Made by a program: the position numbers and the translations under genes. A stretch of DNA of 6,074 nt from positions 1 through 6,074 of the forward strand of contig JACOUZ010000348.1 in assembly GCA_016177515.1 (NCBI GenBank). The letters are read 5' to 3'. This stretch comes from Acidobacteriota bacterium. GTDB lineage: Bacteria; Acidobacteriota; Polarisedimenticolia; Gp22-AA2. The first letter of the stretch is position 1; every line of letters starts with the position of its first letter. The notes below the pieces were generated by a model, which searched no databases, was not told the origin of the DNA, and saw only the letters and a list, made by a program, of their open reading frames with translations. Below are positions 1 through 5,191 of the stretch, in pieces.

Positions 1-994
1 CCTGGGCGTCCTTGAAGCCCATGTTGATGTCGCCGCTGCCCTGGTCGGCCAGCGCCTCGAACGAGGCGCCCGGGGCCAGGCGCAGGGTGACGTCTCCCGA
101 TCCCGTGTCGGCCTTCACGCTGATGAGGCGCGAGCCGCGGCATTCGAGACGGACGTCGCCCGAGCCGGTATCGGCCTGGAACGCCTCGATGTCGCCGTCG
201 AGGACGTGCACGTCGCCCGATCCGGTGTCCACGTCCACCAGCCTCGCTGCGGCCGATCGGATGGTGACGTCGCCGGAGCCGACGTCGCAGCGGATCGTCT
301 CACCCTTGAAGCCGGTCACGTCGCAGTTGCCGCTGCCGGTGTCGCAGACGAACGTTCCCTCCAGACCGTCCGCCTTCACGTCCCCCGAGCCGGTGTCGGA
401 CTTGATGTCGCCCCGGACCCGGGCCAGCGATACGTCGCCGCTCCCCGTGTCGAACGTGATCTTCCCCTCGACATCATGCCCTTCGAGGGGCCCGACGTGA
501 TTGCGGAACGTGGCGCCGGCCAGCCGCTGGCGCGGCACCTGCACCTCGACGTCGGCATACAGCAGGACGCCCTGGCTGTCGCTGATCTTCACCCTGTGGC
601 CGTCGTACTCGGTCCGCGTGCTGGACCCGCCGAAGAGGCTCTCCAGCACCCCGCCCCCTCCGGATCCGCCGCCGGGATAGCGGATCGTCCCCTCGCGGTC
701 GAGCGGGTAACGCACGCGCAGCGTGGGCACGCCGAGCTTTCCCGCGACCGGCTCGAACTTCATGGCGTTCGCCAGGTCGTCGTTCTCGGCATGGATGGTG
801 GCGACCGCGACGACGGCCGGGCCCGGTCCCGGGGCGACGCGCATTGAGCCGGCGAGGTTTTCGATGGCAAAGAGGCCGGCGGCGTCGGCCGGCAGCTCGA
901 CACGCAGCGTCCGGGTGGTCGCGGCCGAAATCTCGGGCGCCGGGACGGCCAGGGCGATGACAGGCAGGGCCAGAAGTGCGGCAGACAGTCTCAT
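1..994 (-). CDS. Exported DUF4097-family beta-helical repeat protein (C-terminus cut by window edge)
   Basis: The frame opens at ATG 994 and stays open to the left edge, giving 331 visible residues, so the C-terminus is missing. An SD (AAGGAGG) sits 6 bp upstream of the ATG. Residues 1-24 form a Sec signal peptide (MRLSAALLALPVIALAVPAP, then EISA). Residues about 27-100 look like an N-terminal beta domain. Residues 105-131 are a Gly/Ser-rich loop containing GGGSGGGG. From residue 182 there are eight coils opening with D-T-G-S-G-D-V or close variants, at residues 182, 200, 218, 237, 256, 275, 296 and 317, spaced 18-21 residues apart. This is the hallmark of DUF4097 (putative adhesin), predicted to form a parallel beta-helix outside the cytoplasm. 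Cys217 and Cys236 occupy the same coil position in neighbouring coils and could stack or form a disulfide. No enzymatic role is known for the family, and its ligand or partner cannot be read from sequence. The gene is 131 bp downstream of the epimerase-like gene and has its own likely promoter. The family call is firm; function is unknown. Confidence 0.9.
   Translation of the reverse strand, partial: MRLSAALLALPVIALAVPAPEISAATTRTLRVELPADAAGLFAIENLAGSMRVAPGPGPAVVAVATIHAENDDLANAMKFEPVAGKLGVPTLRVRYPLDREGTIRYPGGGSGGGGVLESLFGGSSTRTEYDGHRVKISDSQGVLLYADVEVQVPRQRLAGATFRNHVGPLEGHDVEGKITFDTGSGDVSLARVRGDIKSDTGSGDVKADGLEGTFVCDTGSGNCDVTGFKGETIRCDVGSGDVTIRSAAARLVDVDTGSGDVHVLDGDIEAFQADTGSGDVRLECRGSRLISVKADTGSGDVTLRLAPGASFEALADQGSGDINMGFKDAQ
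2..451 (-). repeat. Coding tandem repeats: eight DTGSGDV coils of the DUF4097 protein
   Basis: This degenerate in-frame repeat has a unit of 54-63 bp. The conserved core encodes D-T-G-S-G-D-V; the third coil reads GSGNCDV, the fourth DVGSGDV and the eighth DQGSGDI. Between cores the sequence diverges, so the repetition is mostly kept at protein level. On the plus strand it appears as recurring gacgtc-gcccgag-ccggt-like blocks, which create misleading open frames on that strand. Confidence 0.85.
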
Positions 995-1016
995 GGTGAC
1001 CTCCTTCGCCGCATCT

Positions 1017-1042
1017 AACGCGCGTAGTGGACGGCAGGTTCC
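1017..1042 (-). promoter_or_regulatory. Probable ECF-sigma-type promoter for the DUF4097 gene
   Basis: Reading the minus strand, GGAACC (1042-1037) is followed by a 16-bp spacer and CGTTAG (1020-1015). Extracytoplasmic-function sigma factors typically recognise an AAC-containing -35 box and a CGT-containing -10 box about 16-17 bp apart, so both boxes and the spacing fit. The -10 box ends about 20 bp before ATG 994, leaving a short leader that contains the SD. A sigma70 reading (TTAGAT at 1018-1013) has no acceptable -35 at 17 bp. No sigma factor gene lies in the window, so the regulator is unknown. Confidence 0.5.
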
Positions 1043-1125
1043 AGGAGTTACAGTGCCTTCCCCGTCTGCGGCAGGCCGCGGAGCCCCCGCCACGGGTTCA
1101 TGAACGCACCCCCTCCCGCCGGGGA

Positions 1126-2031
1126 CTATGCCTGCCGGCCGAGCAGGTGGCTCAGGGCCGGCTCCAGATCGGGAAAGCGGAAGCGGTACCCGGAGGCGAG
1201 CAGGCGCGCCGGCTCGACGCGCTGGCTCGCCAGAAGGAGGGCGTCGGCGACCTCGCCGAAGGCGAGGCGGGCGGCGAAGGCCGGCATGGGGAATAATGCC
1301 GGCCGCCCGAGGACGGTCCCGAGGGTCCGGGTGAATTCGGCGTTGGTCACGGGATGGGGCGCAACCGTGTTGACCGGGCCGCGCAGCGTGGTGGCAGTCA
1401 GCGCGTGTTCGACCGCCCCGAGCACGTCGTCCAGGGCGATCCAGCTCAGATACTGGCGGCCGTTTCCGAGGCGGCCGCCCAGGCCGAGCCTGAAGGGAGG
1501 AAGCATCTTCCGGAGCGCCCCTCCCTTCGCGCTCAGGATGACCCCGAAGCGGTGCTGCACGACGCGCACGCCCTTGCGGGCCGCCGGATCGGCGGCCGCC
1601 TCCCAGGCACGGCAGACTTCGGCCAGGTAATCGCCGCCGGGGGAGGCGTCGTCCCGCAGAGTCTCGTCGCCGCGGTCACCGTAGTACCCGATCGCCGAGG
1701 CGCAGATCAGGACCCGAGGCGGCCGGGCCAGGCGGCCGATGGCCTCCGACAGCAGGCGCGTGCTGTCGACACGGCTGTCGCGGATGCGCGCTTTCTTCGC
1801 TTCGGTCCATCGGCCCGGGACGAGCCGCTCGCCCGCCAGATGGACGATCGCGTCGAAGCCCTCCAGGGCGGCTGGATCCAGGACTCGGCCGGCGGGGTCC
1901 CATGAGATCGCGGCCGTCCCGGTCGCCGGCCGTGAGCGGATCAGCCGGACGACCTGGTGCCCGCCGGTGCCGAGGCAGGGAACGAGCGATGAACCGACCA
2001 ACCCGGAGGAACCGCTGACCAGGATCTTCAT
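1126..2031 (-). CDS. TIGR01777-family NAD(P)-binding epimerase-like protein (YfcH-like, DUF1731 C-terminus)
   Basis: This complete gene encodes 301 aa, the usual length of the TIGR01777 family, which includes E. coli YfcH. The start is ATG 2031, with an AAGGAG SD 7 bp upstream. The N-terminal Rossmann dinucleotide site is GSSGLVG at residues 7-13 (MKILVSGSSGLVG). HLAGE at 64-68 is the family's extended-SDR second motif. SAIGYYGDRGDE at 112-123 is the family-specific form of the active-site Tyr region, and the usual YxxxK lysine spacing is not kept. LGNGRQYLSWIALDDV at 188-203 and GPVNTVAPHPVTNAEF at 218-233 are further family blocks. The tail from about 247 (PMPAFAARLAFGEVAD to residue 295) matches the DUF1731 domain. 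It is probably a cytoplasmic NAD(P)-dependent sugar-nucleotide epimerase-like oxidoreductase; the substrate is unknown for the family. It follows the hydrolase gene by 18 bp and is probably co-transcribed with it. Confidence 0.93.
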   Translation of the reverse strand: MKILVSGSSGLVGSSLVPCLGTGGHQVVRLIRSRPATGTAAISWDPAGRVLDPAALEGFDAIVHLAGERLVPGRWTEAKKARIRDSRVDSTRLLSEAIGRLARPPRVLICASAIGYYGDRGDETLRDDASPGGDYLAEVCRAWEAAADPAARKGVRVVQHRFGVILSAKGGALRKMLPPFRLGLGGRLGNGRQYLSWIALDDVLGAVEHALTATTLRGPVNTVAPHPVTNAEFTRTLGTVLGRPALFPMPAFAARLAFGEVADALLLASQRVEPARLLASGYRFRFPDLEPALSHLLGRQA

Positions 2032-2049
2032 GGCGTGGCTCCTTGCGTT

Positions 2050-2901
2050 TCAAGTGGAGGGAACGAGATCTTCGATCGCCCGTCGCAGCAGCCGGTTGAA
2101 CTCCGCAGATCTCTCGATCATCGGGAAGTGCCCGACGCCCGGCATGATGACGGCCTCGAACTGCGGAGCGTGGCGCCGGTTGGCGTCGAGCCGCGTCGGG
2201 AACAAGGCGCCGTTGATGCAGCGCACCGGTTGCTTCACACGCGACAAGGTGGTGGCCGAATCGAACGCGAAGCCCGCCTTCAGGATGGCGATGGCGATGT
2301 CCGGCGGGGCCGCCGACATCTGCGCCGCCATCCTCTCGACCAGGGCCGGGTCGGCGCCCTGCGGGAACATTCCCTTCACGAAATGGCGCGTCGCCGCGGG
2401 GAAGTCGTCCTGCATGGCCCTCAGAAGCTCGTCGACGCCCGGCCCCGGCTTCCACTCGACATCGTGGAACGTGTCCACCGGGATCAGGGCCGCCACCCGA
2501 TCGGGCAGCAGGCGGGAGGTCTCCAGGATCACGGCGCCGCTCAGCGAGTGGCCGACCAGAACCGTCCGCTCGAGGCCGAGGCGCTCGATCACGGCCCTTA
2601 CGTCCTGCGCAAATGCGGGAATCGACCAGTCGGCGCGGTCTCTTCCCGATTGTCCGTGCCCCGCGAGGTCGAGCGTGACGACCTGGTGGGTCGCGCCGAT
2701 CTCTTTGACCTGGGACTCCCAGTACCGGCTGTCGCAGGACCAGCCGTGCACGAAGACGACGGCCGGCTGTCCGCGGCCTTCGGCGTGATAGTGAATCGGG
2801 ACGCCGTCGGCCAGGGAGGGGACGGTCCCGTCCACGGCCCGCGGTGCCGAGCAGCAGGCGAGGGCGACGGTGGGCAGGAGCATGAGTGCGATGAACCGCA
2901 T
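2050..2901 (-). CDS. Exported alpha/beta hydrolase, probable lipoprotein
   Basis: The gene encodes 283 aa from ATG 2901. This start is preferred over the in-frame ATG 2964 because it puts a signal sequence at the very N-terminus: MRFIALMLLPTVALACCSAP, with Cys16 in an acceptable lipobox (V-A-L-A-C). The SD is weak. Alpha/beta-hydrolase landmarks follow. VVFVHGW at 48-54 supplies the oxyanion HG. DLAGHGQSG at 78-86 is the usual loop after strand 4. GHSLSG at 117-122 is the nucleophile elbow with Ser119, where the last Gly of GxSxG is Ser. GVGHFP at 255-260 holds the catalytic His258. The acid is unclear: the usual G-x-x-D after strand 7 is replaced by NGALFPTRLDANR (230-242, Asp239), and Asp143 after strand 6 (IPVDTFHD) is an alternative. 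It probably hydrolyses an ester or similar substrate in the periplasm or at a membrane, but specificity is not readable. It is first in a likely two-gene operon with the epimerase-like gene 18 bp downstream. Confidence 0.9.
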   Translation of the reverse strand: MRFIALMLLPTVALACCSAPRAVDGTVPSLADGVPIHYHAEGRGQPAVVFVHGWSCDSRYWESQVKEIGATHQVVTLDLAGHGQSGRDRADWSIPAFAQDVRAVIERLGLERTVLVGHSLSGAVILETSRLLPDRVAALIPVDTFHDVEWKPGPGVDELLRAMQDDFPAATRHFVKGMFPQGADPALVERMAAQMSAAPPDIAIAILKAGFAFDSATTLSRVKQPVRCINGALFPTRLDANRRHAPQFEAVIMPGVGHFPMIERSAEFNRLLRRAIEDLVPST

Positions 2902-2990
2902 CCTGGCCGCAACCCTACCACAAGTTCGCGGGGCGGAAGGGGTCGGGCCGCACCGGACCGTCATTCCCCCCGTGACCCCCTCGCGCCCGG

Positions 2991-3019
2991 TTGCCGGACG
3001 GGCCCCGGCGCGCTAGATT
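2991..3019 (+). promoter_or_regulatory. Candidate sigma70-like promoter for the MFS permease gene
   Basis: TTGCCG (2991-2996) and TAGATT (3014-3019) are separated by 17 bp, each matching four of six bases of the sigma70 consensus. The expected transcription start, near 3026, falls just before the strong SD and the TTG at 3039, giving a very short leader. It lies in the 137-bp divergent region shared with the hydrolase gene. This placement argues against translation starting at the upstream in-frame TTG 2991. Confidence 0.4.
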
Positions 3020-3029
3020 GCCTTCCATC

Positions 3030-3038
3030 GAGGTGATC
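3030..3038 (+). promoter_or_regulatory. Strong ribosome binding site that decides the MFS start (TTG 3039)
   Basis: GAGGTGATC complements nine consecutive bases of the usual 16S rRNA 3' end (GATCACCTC). Its GAGG core is 5 bp from TTG 3039. The other in-frame candidates, TTG 2991, TTG 3018 and GTG 3033, have no comparable site. Confidence 0.65.
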
Positions 3039-4529
3039 TTGGCAGCGAAGACGCCGGTGGAGGCGCCGCCGGGGACGCGTCGGCTCGCCCTGGAAGGGGC
3101 GTTCCAGTCCCTGTCCCAGGGACTGGGCGAGGCCTACCTGGGCGCCTACGCCCTGCTCCTCGGGGCCGGAGGCTTTGCGCTGGGGCTAGTGGCGACCCTG
3201 CCGACGGCCGCGACCTCGGCGGCGCAGATCCTGGCCCGGAGGGCGCTGACCAGGGCGGGCGGGGGCCGTCGGCTGTTGAGGAGCGCGTGGTCGGCCCAAT
3301 CGGTCGGCTACATGGCGCTGGGTCTGTGTCTTCTGGCCCCCTATCCCTGGTCGGTCGTAACGCTCGTCGCCGTGGCGTTTCTCGCCTGGGGATGCGGTGG
3401 GCTCGCCGTGCCCGCCTGGATGTCCCTCGTCTCAGTCCTGGTGCCGCGCGCCCAGCACGGCTGGTTCTTCGCCCTGCGGGGCGCGGCACAGGCGTGCGGG
3501 GTGCTGGCAGCGATCCTGAGCGGCGGGGCGCTCCTCTCCTTCCTGACGGGCCGGGGACGCGAGACGCTCGGCTTCGTCCTGATCTTTGCTTGCGCCGCCC
3601 TGGGCCGCCTGTTCGGCGCGGCCCTCGTGGCGCGCCTGCCGGACCCGGCGAGGTCCAACCCGGAGCGCGAACGGCCACCGGATCTCAAGCCGGTGCGCGC
3701 CTCGCGAAAATTCCGGCGCCTGGCGATCTATCTCTGGAGCCTGCACCTTGCAACCCACGTGTCCAGCCCGTTCTTCGTCCCTTACATGCTGCGCGAGCTC
3801 CATTTCAGCTACCTGCTCGTCGGGACGCTGATCGCGACGCCGGCCATCGTCAAGGTGGCCACTCTCAGGATGTGGGGAAGGCTGGCCGACCGCCTCGGCC
3901 CGGGTCCGGTTCTAAGGACGACCGGCTGGCTGGTCGCCCCCGTCCCGGCGCTGTGGCTGATTTCGCAGAGCCCGTGGTGGATTCTCGCGGCGCAGGTCTA
4001 TTCCGGGCTGGTCTGGGGCGCCTTCGAGCTGGCTCAGGCGTCGTCGATTCTGCAGACGACGCGCGCCCGCGAACGCGAGGTGGCTTGGTTCAACGCCGTG
4101 GACGGCGGCGTGCTGATAGGCGGATCTCTCGTCGGGGGCGCGGTCGTAAACCTGGTCAGCGATCGGGGAGGCCCCGGGTACCTGGCGGCCATGGGCCTGT
4201 CCGCCGTGCTCCGAGTCCTCCCTGCCGCGGGGATCCTGGGACGCCTGCGCGGGATTGGCAAGCCGGTCTGGTCGCACCTCATGATGCCGCTGCGCGTCTG
4301 GACCATCCGCCCGACGCGCGGGCTGACGTTGCGCGTCTGGGAGGGAATCCGCCTCCCGGGCTCCGGACGGGGCCGCGGCGGCAGCGGTCGCATGGTCCCG
4401 GCGGGCTCGGCGTCCGGCAGGGCCGCGGCGGCGGTCATGGAAGGCACTGCCGCCGTGGAGCCCGAGGCGGCACGGCCGGTCCCGGCGATGGCCGAATCCC
4501 TCCCGCGAGTAGAATGGCCGCCAGGCTGA
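3039..4529 (+). CDS. Major facilitator superfamily (MFS) permease with charged C-terminal tail
   Basis: The gene encodes 496 aa from TTG 3039; longer in-frame starts upstream overlap the likely promoter. The protein is largely hydrophobic, with about 10-12 helices between residues 30 and 400. Clear examples are about 32-55, 88-116, 150-169, 176-198, 255-273, 298-323 and 355-372. A cytoplasmic loop at about 200-228 (PDPARSNPERERPPDLKPVR) divides the halves. WGRLADRLGPGPVLRTTGW at 279-297 is the MFS signature loop (G-x-L-A-D-R-x-G) of the second half; its first-half counterpart near 66-80 (ARRALTRAGGGRRL) is degenerate. EGAFQSLSQGLGEAYL at 19-34 resembles the start of an unassigned bacterial MFS subgroup. 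Residues 405-496 form a non-membrane tail rich in Arg, Gly, Ala and Pro. It is an inner-membrane transporter by family; substrate and direction are unknown. The NTF2-like gene begins 14 bp downstream, probably in the same transcript. Confidence 0.9.
   Translation: MAAKTPVEAPPGTRRLALEGAFQSLSQGLGEAYLGAYALLLGAGGFALGLVATLPTAATSAAQILARRALTRAGGGRRLLRSAWSAQSVGYMALGLCLLAPYPWSVVTLVAVAFLAWGCGGLAVPAWMSLVSVLVPRAQHGWFFALRGAAQACGVLAAILSGGALLSFLTGRGRETLGFVLIFACAALGRLFGAALVARLPDPARSNPERERPPDLKPVRASRKFRRLAIYLWSLHLATHVSSPFFVPYMLRELHFSYLLVGTLIATPAIVKVATLRMWGRLADRLGPGPVLRTTGWLVAPVPALWLISQSPWWILAAQVYSGLVWGAFELAQASSILQTTRAREREVAWFNAVDGGVLIGGSLVGGAVVNLVSDRGGPGYLAAMGLSAVLRVLPAAGILGRLRGIGKPVWSHLMMPLRVWTIRPTRGLTLRVWEGIRLPGSGRGRGGSGRMVPAGSASGRAAAAVMEGTAAVEPEAARPVPAMAESLPRVEWPPG
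4510..4515 (+). promoter_or_regulatory. Possible -10 element inside the end of the MFS gene
   Basis: TAGAAT lies 28 bp before ATG 4544, at a distance suited to an internal promoter for the NTF2-like gene. It matches five of six -10 consensus bases and is unusually A/T-rich for this DNA. No convincing -35 is seen 16-18 bp upstream (GATGGC-like), so this is weak. Confidence 0.25.
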
Positions 4530-4543
4530 CGAGGAGGGAAGAA

Positions 4544-5095
4544 ATGAAGAGCAATGCGATGCCCCGACCCCACAGCGCCACACCCCTGGGGACGTCTCGC
4601 CCGATCGCCGCGATGGGGTCGGCCGCCCTGGCTGCATTCGCCCTGTGCCTGGCGCCCGCACCGATCACCTGGGGCGGGAAGGCCTCCTTCGCCGGGTCGT
4701 CGGAAACCCGGCCGGCCGGCGGTCAGCGCGCGGCGATCGAAAAGGCCGTCGCCGGCTACGTGGGCCTTTACGCCCGGCCCAGTCTCGAGCGCTGGAAGAG
4801 CCTGTTCCACCCGTCCCTGGTGGTCGCCCACCCGGCGGAAAACGGGACGATCAGGACACGCGGGCTGGAGGAGTTTTTCAAGGCGCAGAAGGACTACTTC
4901 GAGACGGGCCGGAAGATCAGCGAGAGATTGGAAAACATCCGGATCGAAGCAGGCCGGAGAATCGCGCGCGTCAGCGCCGACTTCGTGTTCGTGGACGAGG
5001 GGCAGGAAAGCCGGGGCACGCTGGGCCTGCACCTGATCGACACGAACGACGGCTGGAAGATCACCGCGATCGTCTTCTCGTACGATCAGGCCTGA
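4544..5095 (+). CDS. Small exported NTF2-like (SnoaL/DUF4440-type) protein
   Basis: The gene encodes 183 aa from ATG 4544, with a strong SD (GGAGGG) 5 bp upstream. A long positively charged N-region (residues 1-20) leads into a hydrophobic stretch at 21-40 (IAAMGSAALAAFALCLAPAP), which reads as a signal peptide or anchor. The mature part, from about 60, has an NTF2-like fold pattern. An opening helix (QRAAIEKAVAGYVGLYA, 61-77) is followed by WKSLFHPSLVVAHP at 84-97, then a G-x-x-x-F-F helix (GLEEFFKAQKDYF, 107-119). Alternating strands follow at 127-137, 139-150 and 157-165, ending in DGWKITAIVFSY at 169-180. The family includes polyketide-cyclase-like and nuclear-transport-factor-like proteins with a cone-shaped pocket. 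No specific enzyme can be named, and a ligand-binding role is equally possible. It directly follows the MFS gene, so it may be co-transcribed, but no functional link is proven. Its TGA lies within the downstream hairpin. Confidence 0.82.
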   Translation: MKSNAMPRPHSATPLGTSRPIAAMGSAALAAFALCLAPAPITWGGKASFAGSSETRPAGGQRAAIEKAVAGYVGLYARPSLERWKSLFHPSLVVAHPAENGTIRTRGLEEFFKAQKDYFETGRKISERLENIRIEAGRRIARVSADFVFVDEGQESRGTLGLHLIDTNDGWKITAIVFSYDQA

Positions 5096-5151
5096 GAAAG
5101 AAACCGGCGCGGCGAAATCTCTCGTGTTTCGCCGCGCCGGCTGTCTCAGGC
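5090..5151. terminator. Long hairpin between convergent genes, probable bidirectional terminator
   Basis: A perfect 14-bp stem (5104-5117 with 5127-5140) encloses a 9-nt loop. Outside it a second 7-bp stem, GCCTGAG (5090-5096) with CTCAGGC (5145-5151), is separated by an internal loop. Read on the minus strand, the inner stem is followed by TTTCTTTCTC, a T-rich tract that fits an intrinsic terminator for the TSP3 gene ending at 5192. On the plus strand the tract after the stem is only CTGTCTC, so termination of the MFS/NTF2 unit is plausible but weaker. The outer stem contains the TGA of the NTF2-like gene. Confidence 0.75.
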
Positions 5152-5191
5152 GCCTTCCATCAAGCGCCCGTGCCAGCGCTCCGGCCGGGCC

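Noticed and set aside
12..847. Plus-strand open frames with repeated SPEPVS-like text opposite the DUF4097 gene
   Set aside because: They are the antisense of the DTGSGDV repeat codons. The minus-strand frame has the signal peptide, the SD and a recognised family.
1096..1105. 10-bp palindrome GTTCATGAAC between the epimerase-like and DUF4097 genes, a possible operator
   Set aside because: It lies more than 50 bp upstream of the proposed promoter and is short enough to occur by chance. No second copy is seen.
2902..2940. TAGGGT on the minus strand upstream of the hydrolase as a -10 box
   Set aside because: It matches only three of six -10 bases and has no -35 at the right distance. A promoter must exist nearby, but this one cannot be supported.
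2902..2964. Longer start (ATG 2964) for the alpha/beta hydrolase
   Set aside because: It would add 21 residues (MTVRCGPTPSAPRTCGRVAA, then R) ahead of a clear signal sequence and bury the lipobox, so ATG 2901 is preferred.
3287..4543. Very long plus-strand open frame that overlaps the MFS gene and continues in frame into the NTF2-like gene, suggesting a 602-residue fusion protein
   Set aside because: The upstream part is Arg/Gly/Pro-rich and lacks domain character, as expected for an alternative frame of GC-rich DNA. The MFS frame has clear helices and a signature loop. A strong SD and signal peptide place the true start at 4544.
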